Source: Bowmanella sp. JS7-9
GTDB taxonomy: Bacteria; Pseudomonadota; Gammaproteobacteria; Enterobacterales; Alteromonadaceae
DNA length: 64,000 nucleotides
Assembly: GCF_004329715.1 (NCBI RefSeq)
Contig: NZ_JXSY01000013.1
Coordinates: 142,861 to 206,860 of the forward strand
Direction: 5' to 3'
Shown here: piece after piece, positions 16,546 to 26,657 of the stretch
Position numbering within the stretch: position 1 is the first letter of the stretch
Layout: each line of letters starts with the position of its first letter
Program-made: the position numbers and the translations under genes
The notes under the pieces: model-generated
Databases searched by the model: none
What the model was told of the DNA's origin: nothing
The model's input: only the letters and a program-made list of their open reading frames with translations

Positions 16546-18036
16546 TTAGCGCAGATTGATCGTCAGGTTAGGACCGGTCGGAATATCGTCTTCAAACCAG
16601 CGTGACGTTACGGTTTTGGTTTCTGTGTAGAAACGCACCGCTTGCTTACCGTAGGCATGCAGATCGCCATAGAAGGAATTCTTCCAACCAGTGAACGAGA
16701 AGAACGGCAGTGGCACAGGAATAGGCACATTGATACCGACCTGACCGACTTCTACTTCATGCTGATATTTACGCGCCGCCGCACCGCTGGCAGTAAAGAT
16801 AGACGTACCGTTACCGTATGGGTTGTTATTTACCAGCGTAATCGCCTCTTCCAGCGTATCCACGCTCATGCAGCACAATACCGGGCCAAAAATCTCTTCT
16901 TTGTAAATGGCCATATCGGTCGTAACATCACTGAATACCGTTGGGCCAACCCAGTTACCCGCTTCATAGCCAGGCAGGGTGAAATCCGAGCCGTCCAGCA
17001 AACAGGTCGCACCTTCATCTTTGCCTTTTTGAATCAGGCCAAGCACGCGGGCTTTAGATTGCGGGTTAATTAGCGGACCGAAACCGGCCTGCTCATCGTT
17101 CCATAAGCCGGGACGGATCTTGCTGATTTCCTGCGCCAGATCTTCGATCCACTCTTTGGATTTACCGACAAATACCGCCACAGAAATGGCCATACAACGC
17201 TGACCCGCAGCACCCACGCTGGCACCCACCAACTGGTTAATGACCTGGGCTTTATTGGCGTCCGGCATAATTACCGAGTGGTTCTTGGCGCCGGCAAAAC
17301 ATTGCGCACGTTTCATATGGTCTGTGGCAGTTTTATATATGTACTGGCCAACCGGTACTGAACCAACAAAAGATACCGCTTTAATATCCGGGTGGGTCAA
17401 CAGGGTATCGACCTGCTCTTTACCACCATGCACCACCTGTAATACACCTTTTGGCGCGCCAGCTTGCATGAATAGTTCGGCCAGACGCATCGGCGTCAAC
17501 GGATCCTGCTCTGATGGCTTAAGGATAAAGGTGTTACCTGCAGCAATTGCCATCGGGAACATCCACAACGGGATCATCGCCGGGAAGTTGAACGGGGTAA
17601 TGCCAGTACAGACACCCAGCGGTTGAATATAGCTGTAGCAATCAATGCTGCGCGCCACGTTCTCGACGGTTTCGCCCATCATTAACGCAGGAATATTCAT
17701 CGCCTGCTCTACCACTTCGATACCGCGCCACACGTCACCCATGGCGTCGGCAAAGGTCTTACCGGTTTCCTGACTAAGTAGCTCGGCGATATCTTTTTGG
17801 TGTTCTTTTAATAACGCCTGGTAGCGCATCATCACCCGTGCACGCTCTGGCACGGCCACTTCTCGCCAGGATTTAAACGCTTCTTTAGCGCTGGCAATCG
17901 CACGATCCATTTCTTCCGCGGTCGCACAAGGGGCTTTGGCGATGACCGAATTATCTACCGGATTGGTCACGTCAATGAATTGGGTTGTTTGCGAAGCGAC
18001 AAATTCGCCATCGATTAACATTGGAACAATTTGCAT
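16546..18036 (-). CDS. mmsA: CoA-acylating methylmalonate-semialdehyde dehydrogenase
   Basis: This 496-aa aldehyde dehydrogenase superfamily member converts methylmalonate semialdehyde to propionyl-CoA and CO2 at the end of valine breakdown. It has [18 protein letters not shown], the catalytic Cys281 in GAAGQRCMA, and the conserved C-terminal [19 protein letters not shown]. It is the first gene of a five-gene minus-strand operon. A LiuR-type palindrome lies 65-80 bp upstream of the ATG. Confidence 0.95.
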   Translation of the reverse strand: MQIVPMLIDGEFVASQTTQFIDVTNPVDNSVIAKAPCATAEEMDRAIASAKEAFKSWREVAVPERARVMMRYQALLKEHQKDIAELLSQETGKTFADAMGDVWRGIEVVEQAMNIPALMMGETVENVARSIDCYSYIQPLGVCTGITPFNFPAMIPLWMFPMAIAAGNTFILKPSEQDPLTPMRLAELFMQAGAPKGVLQVVHGGKEQVDTLLTHPDIKAVSFVGSVPVGQYIYKTATDHMKRAQCFAGAKNHSVIMPDANKAQVINQLVGASVGAAGQRCMAISVAVFVGKSKEWIEDLAQEISKIRPGLWNDEQAGFGPLINPQSKARVLGLIQKGKDEGATCLLDGSDFTLPGYEAGNWVGPTVFSDVTTDMAIYKEEIFGPVLCCMSVDTLEEAITLVNNNPYGNGTSIFTASGAAARKYQHEVEVGQVGINVPIPVPLPFFSFTGWKNSFYGDLHAYGKQAVRFYTETKTVTSRWFEDDIPTGPNLTINLR

Positions 18037-18100
18037 AGGGTACCTTGCTACCTGTTAACGGTTTGCTTTGATTGTGACTAACACTAACAAATTTTTTACC

Positions 18101-18116
18101 TTTACGTTAACGTCAA
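18101..18116. promoter_or_regulatory. LiuR-type operator upstream of mmsA
   Basis: TTTACGTTAACGTCAA contains a perfect ACGTT/AACGT dyad and matches the boxes beside liuR at 23382-23414. LiuR (MerR family) boxes of this form are known from gammaproteobacterial branched-chain amino acid genes. It lies in the divergent gap between mmsA and the response-regulator gene. Confidence 0.78.
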
Positions 18117-18144
18117 TATGCAAGTTCACCAAGTTGACTGTCAG

Positions 18145-18172
18145 TTCAAATGTACAAATTTATGCTTATACT
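18145..18172 (+). promoter_or_regulatory. Possible promoter of the response-regulator gene
   Basis: TTCAAA and TATACT are separated by 16 bp, about 125 bp before the ATG at 18299. The -35 match is weak. The remaining leader (18173-18298) shows no gene or obvious structure. Confidence 0.25.
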
Positions 18173-18298
18173 TGCTGTGGGTTACAATTCATAACCTGTT
18201 TCTTATCTGAATACTTTTATTATTCAAGCAATTAGGGTTATGTTTGCGGGCTTATTAGATTTGCTCTCACATCGTATTAGCTGAGAAAACGCCAACGC

Positions 18299-19921
18299 AT
18301 GGACTTTAAACACATTCGATTAGCCATTGTTGAAGACAATGGTGTCGCACGCATTAATTTGCGCAATAACCTCATGCATATGGGGTTTGAGCAAATTGGC
18401 TGCTATAGCCAGGGGCGCGAGCTTCGCCAGGCCATGCGTGAACGTCATTTTGACTTGGTGTTGATGGATTACCATTTGGGCATGCATAAAAATGGCGTCG
18501 AAGTCATTCAGGAATTGCAACAGGCCGATCTGCTCAAGCCTTCCGTCGCAGTGATTTTTATCACCTCAGACCGCATGCCGCTGATTTTTGGTCAGATTGT
18601 TGATGTACACCCAGATTCGGTGGTGTTGAAACCCTACACTATTCGCAATGTTCAGGGTGTTATTAGTAATTGCCTGCTGGCTCGTAAGATGCTTGCCGAC
18701 GTGTACCGCGCCATGGACATCGAAGATTATGCCACGGCGCTCACTCATCTGGATGGCGTCGATGCGGAAAACGAAATTCTGCGCCGCGGTGCCATCATTA
18801 CCAAGCTGCGTGCTCGCCTGCTGCTTAAGCTGCATCGTTACGCTGATGCCGCGAGTATTTACCGCGAGATCCTGCAAAAAGCCGACAAAGTCATCTGGGC
18901 CCGCTGGGGGCTGGTAGTGGCACTTTTTCTCAATGGCGATAAAGACGAAAGCATGGCTGAACTGGATTCCATGCTGGATACATCACTAACCAAAGACAAA
19001 GCGTGTGAATGGCTGGCGCGGATCCATATCAGCAACACCGAATATGACAAAGCTCAGGAATATCTGGACAGAATTAACGAGTCAGAACTGACGCTTTCCA
19101 CCGCGCGGTTAAAAGTGCATTTGTATCAAATGCAGGAAAAAATCGATGAAGCTATCGCCCTGTTGGAGCGTAAGCGCGAGTCGAATCGACACGTTAGGGA
19201 ACGGTTTTCCGAACTATCCGCCGATTTAGCCAGGGTTTATCTGGCGCGTGCCGAGTCCGATCCCCTAACGCGCGAAGAATCGCTTAAGCAAGCCAGAACC
19301 ATCATTGGCGGTACCCGCCGCGCGATGGAAGATGATGTGGATTTATGTAAAAACTACATCACTGCCCTGTCCTACATCATGGAAGGGGATGAAGTCAGAG
19401 CCAACAGCATTTTGAATAACCACGCCATGCTGGAATTTGACAGCGCCAGCACGGATACCATGTCAGATGCGGTTAAGGCCTGGTTTGCGGTGGGCGAAAC
19501 CAGCAAAGCGTCGGAGATTCAACAGCAGGTCGAAAACCGCAAAGATAAACTGTTGGATGAAAACGAAAAAGCCATGACGCAAATGCGCATCGCGCAAAAT
19601 GAAATTTCTCTGGGCGATAAAAAATCACGCTCCCTCGAATTCAATAAACGCGGTCTCGAAGCCTTTAGCAATGACAAGCTGAGTGAGGCAATTGACTTGT
19701 TTTATCAGGCGCACATTCTGTTCCCGGCTGAGCCTGCGTTTTTAATCAATCTGTTCGATGCCATGGTCACCCATCAGTGCCCGCAGCATAAACGCGTCAA
19801 GACGCTGAAAATCGCCGATGAACTCAAAGGCCAGTCACTATCGGAAACCAACAAAAACCGCTTTAACGAAATTCGTCAGCGCATGATCCGCGATATGCAT
19901 ATCCATAGCCAGAATACATAG
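18299..19921 (+). CDS. Response regulator with long TPR-like C-terminal region
   Basis: Residues 1-125 form a receiver domain with acidic pair Glu12/Asp13, phosphoacceptor Asp57 (LVLMDYHLG), Thr89 and Lys111 (VVLKPY). The remaining ~400 residues are helical repeats of TPR type (YADAASIYREILQKADKVIW, YDKAQEYLDRI, AIDLFYQAHILFP) and not a DNA-binding or enzymatic output. It should act through protein-protein contacts. No histidine kinase gene is adjacent; the partner could be encoded elsewhere. It is divergent from mmsA and upstream of a soluble chemoreceptor, so a link to chemotaxis is possible but unproven. Confidence 0.88.
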   Translation: MDFKHIRLAIVEDNGVARINLRNNLMHMGFEQIGCYSQGRELRQAMRERHFDLVLMDYHLGMHKNGVEVIQELQQADLLKPSVAVIFITSDRMPLIFGQIVDVHPDSVVLKPYTIRNVQGVISNCLLARKMLADVYRAMDIEDYATALTHLDGVDAENEILRRGAIITKLRARLLLKLHRYADAASIYREILQKADKVIWARWGLVVALFLNGDKDESMAELDSMLDTSLTKDKACEWLARIHISNTEYDKAQEYLDRINESELTLSTARLKVHLYQMQEKIDEAIALLERKRESNRHVRERFSELSADLARVYLARAESDPLTREESLKQARTIIGGTRRAMEDDVDLCKNYITALSYIMEGDEVRANSILNNHAMLEFDSASTDTMSDAVKAWFAVGETSKASEIQQQVENRKDKLLDENEKAMTQMRIAQNEISLGDKKSRSLEFNKRGLEAFSNDKLSEAIDLFYQAHILFPAEPAFLINLFDAMVTHQCPQHKRVKTLKIADELKGQSLSETNKNRFNEIRQRMIRDMHIHSQNT

Positions 19922-20046
19922 CCCAAACTAGTCAATTCTTGCCCATAAATCAGCCACTTCAGCAAATTTGCCTGCTGCATATTGCTCATTATACTCAACA
20001 AAGGAATAAAAATTAGCGCATTAAACTTAAACGATTAAATCCAAAT

Positions 20047-20074
20047 TTTGACCTGACGCGTAAATTCGGTCAAA
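20047..20074. repeat. Inverted repeat upstream of the PAS chemoreceptor
   Basis: TTTGACC and GGTCAAA are separated by 14 nt, some 45-70 bp before the ATG at 20118. It could be a protein binding site. No sigma-28 promoter of the usual TAAA/GCCGATAA form was recognised. Confidence 0.3.
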
Positions 20075-20117
20075 GGCGCATAATTTTCAACTGATTAGCA
20101 GGTATGGGAGCAGGGTA

Positions 20118-21422
20118 ATGTTTCTGAAATGGGGAAAAGCAGAACAGGTCACATCGGCGCAACAAGATAATCTGCGTCACATGGCCTTGCTGGAAAATGA
20201 ACTGGACGCGATCAAAGCAAATACCGCATTTATCAGCTTTAAGCCGGATGGCACAGTGAAAGATGCTAACGCCCTATTTTTAGACGCCATGAGCTACAGT
20301 CTGAAGGAGATTGTTGGCCAGCATCACCGAATATTTTGCGACAAACAACTGGCCGCGTCCCAGCAATATCAGGAATTCTGGCGTGATTTGGGCAATGGCC
20401 ACAGTTTCAGTGGCATATTTACCCGCCGAACCAAACAGGGCAATACGATTTTCCTGCAAGCCAGCTACTTTCCGGTAAAAAACGACTCGGGTGTGGTGAC
20501 TGAAGTGATAAAAATTGCCTCCGATGTCACCGCCACGCAACGGACCCTGAAAGATAAAGAAGCCGTGCTATACGCGTTGGATAAGTCCTTGGCGACTATC
20601 GAATTTTTAACCGATGGCACCATCCTCACCGCCAATCAGAATTTCTTGAGCGTCGTAGGATATCAGCTTAGCGACATTGTAGGAAAACATCACCGCATGT
20701 TCTGTGATGAGGAGTTTTACCGCAAGCATCCCAATTTTTGGTCAGATTTGGCGGCAGGTAAACATTCAGCGGGTCGCTATAAACGCTTCGATGCGCGCGG
20801 CAATGTGTTGTGGTTAGAAGCCACCTATAACCCGATATTTGATGATAATGGCAAAGTGTATAAGGTGATTAAATTTGCCTCGGATATCTCCCAGCGCGTC
20901 AATACAGCTATGCAGGCGGTGGAATTAGCGGCCGCGACCTCAGAACAAACCTCACAGATTACAGGTAACGCCGTGGGCGTGCTCAACGATGCAATTAAAA
21001 CCTCTCACCAAATCGCTGAACAGGTACAAGCCGCATCGGATATTGGCGCGAATCTGATGCAACAGTCCAAAAGTATCGATGAAATCGTTACCACCATTCG
21101 CGGCATTGCCGATCAAACCAATTTATTGGCACTCAACGCCGCGATAGAAGCCGCCCGCGCTGGCGAGTCCGGGCGTGGGTTTGCCGTGGTAGCAGATGAA
21201 GTACGTAAACTGGCCGGACGCACAGCCGAAGCGACCCAGGAAATCGCCGCCGTTGTGCAGCAGAATACTGGGCTCATTCATCAAATAGACGCGGAGCTAA
21301 GCGGTGTAACTGGTATCGCTTTGCACGGCGAAGACAGCATTCAACATGTCGCCGATGGCCTGAGCGAAGTGCAACGAGGCGTCAGTCAGTTCGTGGATAT
21401 GGTGGTTAAGTTAAAACCTTGA
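20118..21422 (+). CDS. Soluble methyl-accepting chemotaxis protein with two PAS domains
   Basis: This 434-aa protein has no membrane segment. Two PAS domains of the Aer/BdlA-like kind come first (about residues 35-145 and 155-270; both contain a VGxHHRxFCD element: [10 protein letters not shown] and [10 protein letters not shown]). A short methyl-accepting signalling domain follows, with the conserved hairpin tip ([20 protein letters not shown]). The repeated PAS pair looks like an internal duplication. Haem or flavin binding is typical of this group, implying redox or oxygen sensing; this is inferred. A bad-spaced AGG precedes the ATG. Confidence 0.92.
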   Translation: MFLKWGKAEQVTSAQQDNLRHMALLENELDAIKANTAFISFKPDGTVKDANALFLDAMSYSLKEIVGQHHRIFCDKQLAASQQYQEFWRDLGNGHSFSGIFTRRTKQGNTIFLQASYFPVKNDSGVVTEVIKIASDVTATQRTLKDKEAVLYALDKSLATIEFLTDGTILTANQNFLSVVGYQLSDIVGKHHRMFCDEEFYRKHPNFWSDLAAGKHSAGRYKRFDARGNVLWLEATYNPIFDDNGKVYKVIKFASDISQRVNTAMQAVELAAATSEQTSQITGNAVGVLNDAIKTSHQIAEQVQAASDIGANLMQQSKSIDEIVTTIRGIADQTNLLALNAAIEAARAGESGRGFAVVADEVRKLAGRTAEATQEIAAVVQQNTGLIHQIDAELSGVTGIALHGEDSIQHVADGLSEVQRGVSQFVDMVVKLKP

Positions 21423-21554
21423 TTTTAACCTGAACTGATACTGAATGAGCTAACTAATTGAATTGACTATTGTTGAAACATTGAAAAACGTGTGCAAGTT
21501 TTGTCTAGGACGGGTTCTTATCCACAGCAAAGAAGATTCGAAGGAGTGATATCA

Positions 21555-22064
21555 ATGACAAAACTACGGCCTGCCAAATTGGCGTTTTCAACCTTAGTTT
21601 GCACCATGATGCTAGCATCGGGTACGGGATGCAGTTCAATGACCATAAAAGCGGAAGTTAAACCTGGACACTTTAGGTTTGAGAACTTTATGCGCGATAA
21701 AGGCCCCAAAAACGAGCGAATGTATGCTTACCTGATGTGTTACAACCAACGTCCGACGATGTGGGCACAACCTCGACAATACGAGGAAGGTGAACATCAT
21801 TTGTGGGTTAAAGTCATCGCCGCGGATGGAGCCGTGATAAACAGTAAGTCAGAGGCAATCACTGACTTCACTGTACATTTGCCGGAAGGTAAATCTTACA
21901 TGCTAAATAGGAAAACCTACGAAAATAGCAACAAAATAGATGTATGGATTCAGGAAGTGGATACAGGTTTGTTAGTTAGTGATGTAAAAACAATCGAGTT
22001 GGATAGGCCAAAGGTTGTTAAATATCAAGCTGAACGAGATATGTGTGAATCTAGTACTATTTAA
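21555..22064 (+). CDS. Putative lipoprotein of unknown function
   Basis: The start at ATG 21555 is set by a strong GAAGGAG eight bases upstream (169 aa). The N-terminus is a signal sequence ending ASGTGC (Cys26), a loose lipobox, so lipidation is likely but not certain. The mature part (HFRFENFMRDKGPKNERMYA onward) has an all-beta character with two later Cys. I do not recognise a family. It is followed by a strong terminator and has no operon partner. Confidence 0.6.
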   Translation: MTKLRPAKLAFSTLVCTMMLASGTGCSSMTIKAEVKPGHFRFENFMRDKGPKNERMYAYLMCYNQRPTMWAQPRQYEEGEHHLWVKVIAADGAVINSKSEAITDFTVHLPEGKSYMLNRKTYENSNKIDVWIQEVDTGLLVSDVKTIELDRPKVVKYQAERDMCESSTI

Positions 22065-22072
22065 TTTTTAAT

Positions 22073-22100
22073 AAAAACGCCTCATTTGAGGCGTTTTTTT
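22073..22100. terminator. Bidirectional intrinsic terminator
   Basis: AAAACGCCTC, short loop, GAGGCGTTTTTTT between the lipoprotein gene and the convergent thiolase gene; A and T tracts allow use from both sides. Confidence 0.9.
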
Positions 22101-22121
22101 ATTCAGTTGCAACGAATCAAC

Positions 22122-23303
22122 TTAGAGCATCTCTACCGCAATCGCCGTTGCTTCGCCGCCACCGATACATAAAGAGGCTACGCCCTTTTTCAAACCACGG
22201 TTTTTCAGCGCATGCAGCAATGTCACGATAATACGCGCACCAGAGGCACCAATCGGGTGACCTAACGCACAGGCGCCGCCATTGACGTTGACTTTGGCTT
22301 CATCCAACTGCAACTGACGAATGGCCAACATGGTCACCATCGCAAAGGCTTCGTTGATTTCCCACAAATCCACCTCGTCTTTGCTCCAACCAGCTTTATC
22401 CAGCAGTTTTTGCATGGCGCCAACCGGGGCCACCGTAAAGTTTTCCGGCTCAATCGCATGACTGGCATGGGTCACGATTTTTGCCAGCGGGTTCAGGCCC
22501 AGTGACTGAGCTTTAGCTGCTGTCATCACCACTAAAGCGGCGCCGCCATCAGAAATAGAACTTGAGTTAGCCGCTGTCACAGTACCGTCACGCTTGAACG
22601 CCGGGCGCAGCGTTGGAATTTTATCCGGGCGCGCATTTAATGGGTTTTCATCTTTGTCTACTGTGACCTCACCTTTACGGCTAGCCACAACCACAGGCGA
22701 AATTTCACTGTCAAATGCGCCGGTTTGCTGCGCATTTTGCGCTTTAGATAACGAACTTAAGGCAAATTCATCCATCTGTTCACGACTAATGCCTTCCGCG
22801 TCGGCAGTATCCTGCGCGAAGCAGCCCATCGCTTTACCATCGTAGGCGTTTTCCAGACCGTCCAGCATCATATGATCCAGCACCTGACCATGTCCCATAC
22901 GGTAACCACCGCGGGCTTTAGGTAACAGGTACGGTGCGTTGGACATACTTTCCATACCGCCAGCTACCACGACCTCCGCGCTTCCCGCCTTGATAAAATC
23001 ATGCGCCATCATGACCGCTTTCATACCCGAGCCACACACCTTGTTGATGGTGGTGACACCGGCGCCCAATGGCAATCCGGCATGTAAGGCGGCCTGACGT
23101 GCAGGAGACTGGCCTAAGCCGGCTGGTAATACACATCCCATGATCACTTCATTAACATGCTGCGCATCCAAATCCACCGATTCCAGGCTGGCTTTGATCG
23201 CATGGCTACCCAAATCTGTAGTTTTTACATCGGCCAGCGTTCCCATGAAACCGCCCATTGGCGTGCGTTTGGCGGCCACAATTACAATATCATTCGCGCT
23301 CAT
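22122..23303 (-). CDS. Acetyl-CoA C-acetyltransferase (thiolase)
   Basis: The start at 23303 (393 aa) is chosen because GAGG sits six bases away; longer in-frame starts would overlap it. The active-site nucleophile is Cys90 in INKVCGSGMK, with GHPIGASGAR and the second Cys in CIGGGEA near the C-terminus. It cleaves or forms acetoacetyl-CoA or 2-methylacetoacetyl-CoA, so it can complete leucine or isoleucine degradation. It is divergent from liuR and shares its control region with two LiuR-type boxes. Confidence 0.92.
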   Translation of the reverse strand: MSANDIVIVAAKRTPMGGFMGTLADVKTTDLGSHAIKASLESVDLDAQHVNEVIMGCVLPAGLGQSPARQAALHAGLPLGAGVTTINKVCGSGMKAVMMAHDFIKAGSAEVVVAGGMESMSNAPYLLPKARGGYRMGHGQVLDHMMLDGLENAYDGKAMGCFAQDTADAEGISREQMDEFALSSLSKAQNAQQTGAFDSEISPVVVASRKGEVTVDKDENPLNARPDKIPTLRPAFKRDGTVTAANSSSISDGGAALVVMTAAKAQSLGLNPLAKIVTHASHAIEPENFTVAPVGAMQKLLDKAGWSKDEVDLWEINEAFAMVTMLAIRQLQLDEAKVNVNGGACALGHPIGASGARIIVTLLHALKNRGLKKGVASLCIGGGEATAIAVEML

Positions 23304-23381
23304 CTTCATCCTCGAAATGTATACAGCGGTTTCCACCCGAAACAGGGGGGAATATTGACGACCCGCTGAGGTTACTTTACC

Positions 23382-23397
23382 TTTACGTTAACTTACT
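23382..23397. promoter_or_regulatory. LiuR-type box A
   Basis: TTTACGTTAACTTACT, an imperfect copy of the LiuR palindrome, in the divergent thiolase/liuR region. It is centred about 85 bp upstream of the thiolase start. Confidence 0.65.
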
Positions 23398-23398
23398 C

Positions 23399-23414
23399 TT
23401 TACGTAAACGTAAA
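23399..23414. promoter_or_regulatory. LiuR-type box B
   Basis: TTTACGTAAACGTAAA is the best LiuR-type match in the window. It ends six bases before the liuR start codon and so implies autoregulation. No Shine-Dalgarno sequence fits between this box and the ATG at 23421. Confidence 0.78.
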
Positions 23415-23420
23415 CTAACT

Positions 23421-23813
23421 ATGTCCGAACAGCAAACCTATACCATTGGTGAACTGGCAAAAGAATTTGACATCACCACGCGTACCATCCGCTTTTACGA
23501 GGAGCAGGGCCTGCTCTCTCCGGGGCGCAATGGCCAAACGCGGGTATATGACAAAAAGGATCGCGTGCGCCTGAAACTGGTGATGCGGGGTAAACGCCTG
23601 GGTTTTTCACTGGCAGAAACCAAAACCTTGTTTGATCTGTACGACAGCAACCAGAACTCCGCAGCACAGCTACATGCGATGCTGGACATGACAAAAACCA
23701 AGCGAGCCATATTGCAACAGCAACTGGAAGACATTCGTCTGCTGATGACTGAGATGGACGAAGTTGAACAACGTTGCCGCGATGAGCTGGCTGAACTCGA
23801 GGAATCCAAATGA
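23421..23813 (+). CDS. liuR: MerR family regulator of branched-chain amino acid degradation
   Basis: This 130-aa MerR-type regulator begins with the winged helix ([20 protein letters not shown], residues ~6-25) and has a C-terminal coiled-coil dimerisation helix (residues ~80-128). LiuR homologues control leucine and valine/isoleucine degradation operons in gammaproteobacteria. Here liuR heads the liuABCDE operon and overlaps liuA by 4 bp. Cognate boxes lie beside its own gene and before mmsA. The effector is not shown by sequence; an acyl-CoA intermediate is plausible. Confidence 0.93.
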   Translation: MSEQQTYTIGELAKEFDITTRTIRFYEEQGLLSPGRNGQTRVYDKKDRVRLKLVMRGKRLGFSLAETKTLFDLYDSNQNSAAQLHAMLDMTKTKRAILQQQLEDIRLLMTEMDEVEQRCRDELAELEESK

Positions 23814-24979
23814 ACGCCCCTTACCCTACTCTGAATTTTGGTCTTGGCGAAGAAATCGATATGCTGCGCGATCACGTGTATGCGTTCGCACAGGCGGAAA
23901 TCGCGCCACTGGCAGAAAAATCTGATCACGACAACAGCTTCCCCAACGAACTGTGGCCAAAGCTGGGCGAAATGGGCCTGCTGGGAGTCACTGTTTCTGA
24001 GCAATTCGGTGGTGCCGATATGGGCTATCTGGCTCACGTGATTGCCATGGAAGAGATCAGCCGCGCATCTGCTGGCATCGGTCTGTCTTACGGCGCCCAC
24101 TCTAACCTGTGTGTAAACCAGATTTACCGCAACGGTACAGAAGCACAGCGCGAAAAATACCTGCCTAAGCTGGTCAGCGGCGAGCATATTGGTGCACTGG
24201 CCATGAGTGAGCCCAACGCCGGCTCTGACGTGGTGTCGATGAAACTGACGGCCCGTAAAGACGGCGATCATTATGTGCTTAACGGCAACAAAATGTGGAT
24301 CACTAACGGTCCGGATGCCCATGTGTTCGTGATTTACGCAAAAACCAATCCACAAGGTGGCAGCAAAGGTATCTCCGCGTTTATCGTTGAACGTGGTACA
24401 CCCGGTTTCAGTCAGGCGCAGAAGCTGGATAAGCTGGGCATGCGTTCATCCAATACCTGTGAACTGGTATTTGAAGACTGCCGCGTACCGGCAGAAAACC
24501 TGATGGGTAACGAGGGTGATGGCGTCAAAATTCTGATGAGCGGTCTGGATTATGAGCGTCTGGTTTTGTCAGGTGGCCCATTAGGTATCATGCAGGCCTG
24601 TATGGATATCGTGGTGCCGTATATCCATGATCGTAAGCAATTTGGTCAGTCTATCGGTGAATTCCAGCTGGTTCAGGGCAAAGTCGCCGACATGTATACC
24701 CAGATGAATGCTGCACGTGCGTATGTTTATGCGGTTGCGCGTAGCTGCGATCGCGGCGAAACCACCCGTAAAGATGCCGCCGGCGCCATTTTGTATTCTG
24801 CCGAGTTGGCTACCAAACTGGCATTGGATGCCATTCAGTTACTGGGCGGCAATGGTTACATCAACGAATTCCCAACCGGACGCCTGCTGCGCGATGCCAA
24901 ACTGTATGAAATCGGTGCCGGCACCTCAGAAATTCGCCGCATGCTGATTGGCCGCGAGTTATTTAAAGAGTCGGCATAA
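23810..24979 (+). CDS. liuA: Isovaleryl-CoA dehydrogenase
   Basis: This 389-aa FAD acyl-CoA dehydrogenase oxidises isovaleryl-CoA to 3-methylcrotonyl-CoA. The catalytic base is Glu249 in [16 protein letters not shown], the isovaleryl-type position. The C-terminal site used by other acyl-CoA dehydrogenases reads GAGTSE without that Glu, which supports the assignment. It also has MSEPNAGSD and [14 protein letters not shown] overlap with liuR. It is followed by a GC-rich hairpin before liuB. Confidence 0.95.
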   Translation: MNAPYPTLNFGLGEEIDMLRDHVYAFAQAEIAPLAEKSDHDNSFPNELWPKLGEMGLLGVTVSEQFGGADMGYLAHVIAMEEISRASAGIGLSYGAHSNLCVNQIYRNGTEAQREKYLPKLVSGEHIGALAMSEPNAGSDVVSMKLTARKDGDHYVLNGNKMWITNGPDAHVFVIYAKTNPQGGSKGISAFIVERGTPGFSQAQKLDKLGMRSSNTCELVFEDCRVPAENLMGNEGDGVKILMSGLDYERLVLSGGPLGIMQACMDIVVPYIHDRKQFGQSIGEFQLVQGKVADMYTQMNAARAYVYAVARSCDRGETTRKDAAGAILYSAELATKLALDAIQLLGGNGYINEFPTGRLLRDAKLYEIGAGTSEIRRMLIGRELFKESA

Positions 24980-24998
24980 GTCTGCCATTTGCTATTTG

Positions 24999-25020
24999 AA
25001 GCCGGCTCCCGGGCCGGCTT
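24999..25020 (+). promoter_or_regulatory. Intercistronic hairpin between liuA and liuB
   Basis: AAGCCGGC, a 6-nt loop and GCCGGCTT form a perfect 8-bp GC-rich stem 19 bp after the liuA stop and 20 bp before the liuB GTG. Only a short T stretch follows, so it may dampen read-through or protect the upstream mRNA, and is not a full terminator. Confidence 0.5.
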
Positions 25021-25040
25021 TGTCAGACCAGGAGCACAGC

Positions 25041-26648
25041 GTGCCAGTCATTCAATCCAGTTTAAATACCAAAAGCCAGGGCTTTGCCGACAATGCAGCG
25101 GCGATGCAGGCGTTGGTCGATGATTTACAACAAAAAGTTGCGCAAATTAAGCTTGGTGGCGGCGAAAATGCCCGCGCCAAACACGTCGCTCGCGGTAAAT
25201 TGCTGCCCCGTGAACGTATCGATGCTCTGCTCGATCCTGGCAGCGCGTTTTTAGAATTGTCCCAGTTAGCCGCGTGGGAAGTGTACGACGATTACGTTCC
25301 CGCCGCCGGCATTATCACCGGCATTGGCCGTGTGGCTGGCGTGGAATGCATTATTGTGGCCAACGATGCCACCGTAAAAGGCGGTACCTATTACCCGCTA
25401 ACCGTGAAAAAACACCTGCGTGCGCAAACCATCGCCAGTCAGAACAATCTGCCGTGTATTTATCTGGTGGACTCAGGCGGCGCTAACCTGCCCCGCCAGG
25501 ACGATGTTTTCCCGGATCGTGAACACTTCGGTCGCATTTTCTTTAATCAGGCCACCATGTCAGCCGAAGGCATCGGCCAGATTGCCGTGGTAATGGGCTC
25601 CTGTACCGCCGGTGGTGCGTATGTGCCAGCCATGGCCGACGAGTCGATTATCGTGCGTGAACAAGGCACCATCTTCTTAGGTGGCCCACCGTTGGTGAAA
25701 GCCGCAACCGGCGAAGTGGTCACCGCAGAAGAGCTCGGTGGTGGCGATGTGCACACTCGTACCAGTGGTGTGGCCGATTATCTGGCCAACAACGATCATC
25801 ATGCGCTCAAGCTCGCCCGCGACGCTATTGGCCGCTTAAACCGTGTGAAAACCCTGAATATTGATGTGCGTGAGCCGGTAGCGCCCAAATACGACGCACA
25901 GGAACTGTATGGCCTGATCCCGAAAGACAGCAAACAGAGCTTTGATGTGCGTGAAGTGATTGCCCGTATCGTCGATGGCTCTGAATTCGATGAATTTAAA
26001 GCCCTGTATGGCACCACCTTAGTGTGCGGTTTTGCGCGTATTTACGGCTACCCGGTGGGTATCGTCGCTAACAACGGGATTTTATTTGGTGAATCCGCGC
26101 TCAAAGGTGCGCACTTTGTCGAACTGTGTGCCCAGCGCAAAATTCCACTGGTGTTTTTACAAAACATCACCGGATTTATGGTCGGCAAACAGTATGAGCA
26201 AGGTGGTATCGCCAAACACGGCGCCAAAATGGTCACAGCGGTAGCGTGTGCCAATGTGCCTAAATTCACCATTTTAATCGGCGGCAGTTTCGGTGCAGGC
26301 AACTACGGCATGTGCGGGCGCGCTTACGATCCACGCTTCCTGTTTATGTGGCCAAACGCGCGCATCTCAGTAATGGGTGGCGAGCAAGCGGCTGGCGTAT
26401 TGGCGCAGGTCAAGCGCGACCAAAAAGCCGCCAGCGGTGAAGACTGGCCTGCCGAAGAAGAAAAAGCCTTTAAACAGCCGATTATCGACACTTACGAAAA
26501 GCAAGGGCACCCCTATTACGCGTCCGCCCGTCTGTGGGACGATGGCGTGATTGATCCGGCCGACACCCGCGAGGTGCTGGGCTTATGTATCTCCGCCTCT
26601 TTGAATAAACCCATTGAAGACACACGCTTTGGCGTGTTCAGAATGTAA
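25041..26648 (+). CDS. liuB: Methylcrotonoyl-CoA carboxylase, carboxyltransferase (beta) subunit
   Basis: The GTG at 25041 follows AGGAG at a proper distance and gives 535 aa, the family length. The protein has the carboxyltransferase domains typical of the beta subunit: [35 protein letters not shown] and the [16 protein letters not shown] segment. It transfers carboxylate from biotin on LiuD to 3-methylcrotonyl-CoA. It sits between liuA and liuC in the standard order. Confidence 0.94.
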   Translation: MPVIQSSLNTKSQGFADNAAAMQALVDDLQQKVAQIKLGGGENARAKHVARGKLLPRERIDALLDPGSAFLELSQLAAWEVYDDYVPAAGIITGIGRVAGVECIIVANDATVKGGTYYPLTVKKHLRAQTIASQNNLPCIYLVDSGGANLPRQDDVFPDREHFGRIFFNQATMSAEGIGQIAVVMGSCTAGGAYVPAMADESIIVREQGTIFLGGPPLVKAATGEVVTAEELGGGDVHTRTSGVADYLANNDHHALKLARDAIGRLNRVKTLNIDVREPVAPKYDAQELYGLIPKDSKQSFDVREVIARIVDGSEFDEFKALYGTTLVCGFARIYGYPVGIVANNGILFGESALKGAHFVELCAQRKIPLVFLQNITGFMVGKQYEQGGIAKHGAKMVTAVACANVPKFTILIGGSFGAGNYGMCGRAYDPRFLFMWPNARISVMGGEQAAGVLAQVKRDQKAASGEDWPAEEEKAFKQPIIDTYEKQGHPYYASARLWDDGVIDPADTREVLGLCISASLNKPIEDTRFGVFRM

Positions 26649-26657
26649 GGACGCAGC

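Noticed and set aside
20047..20100. Sigma-28 (flagellar) promoter for the soluble chemoreceptor
   Set aside because: The GCGCATAA-like -10 has no -35 partner at 11 bp; the spacing is wrong.
23495..24355. 286-aa open frame on the minus strand opposite liuR/liuA
   Set aside because: It is antisense to two clear genes with strong family matches; the open frame results from codon bias.
24948..25040. N-terminal extension of liuB
   Set aside because: The extension overlaps liuA and has no ribosome-binding site; the GTG at 25041 with AGGAG gives the family length.
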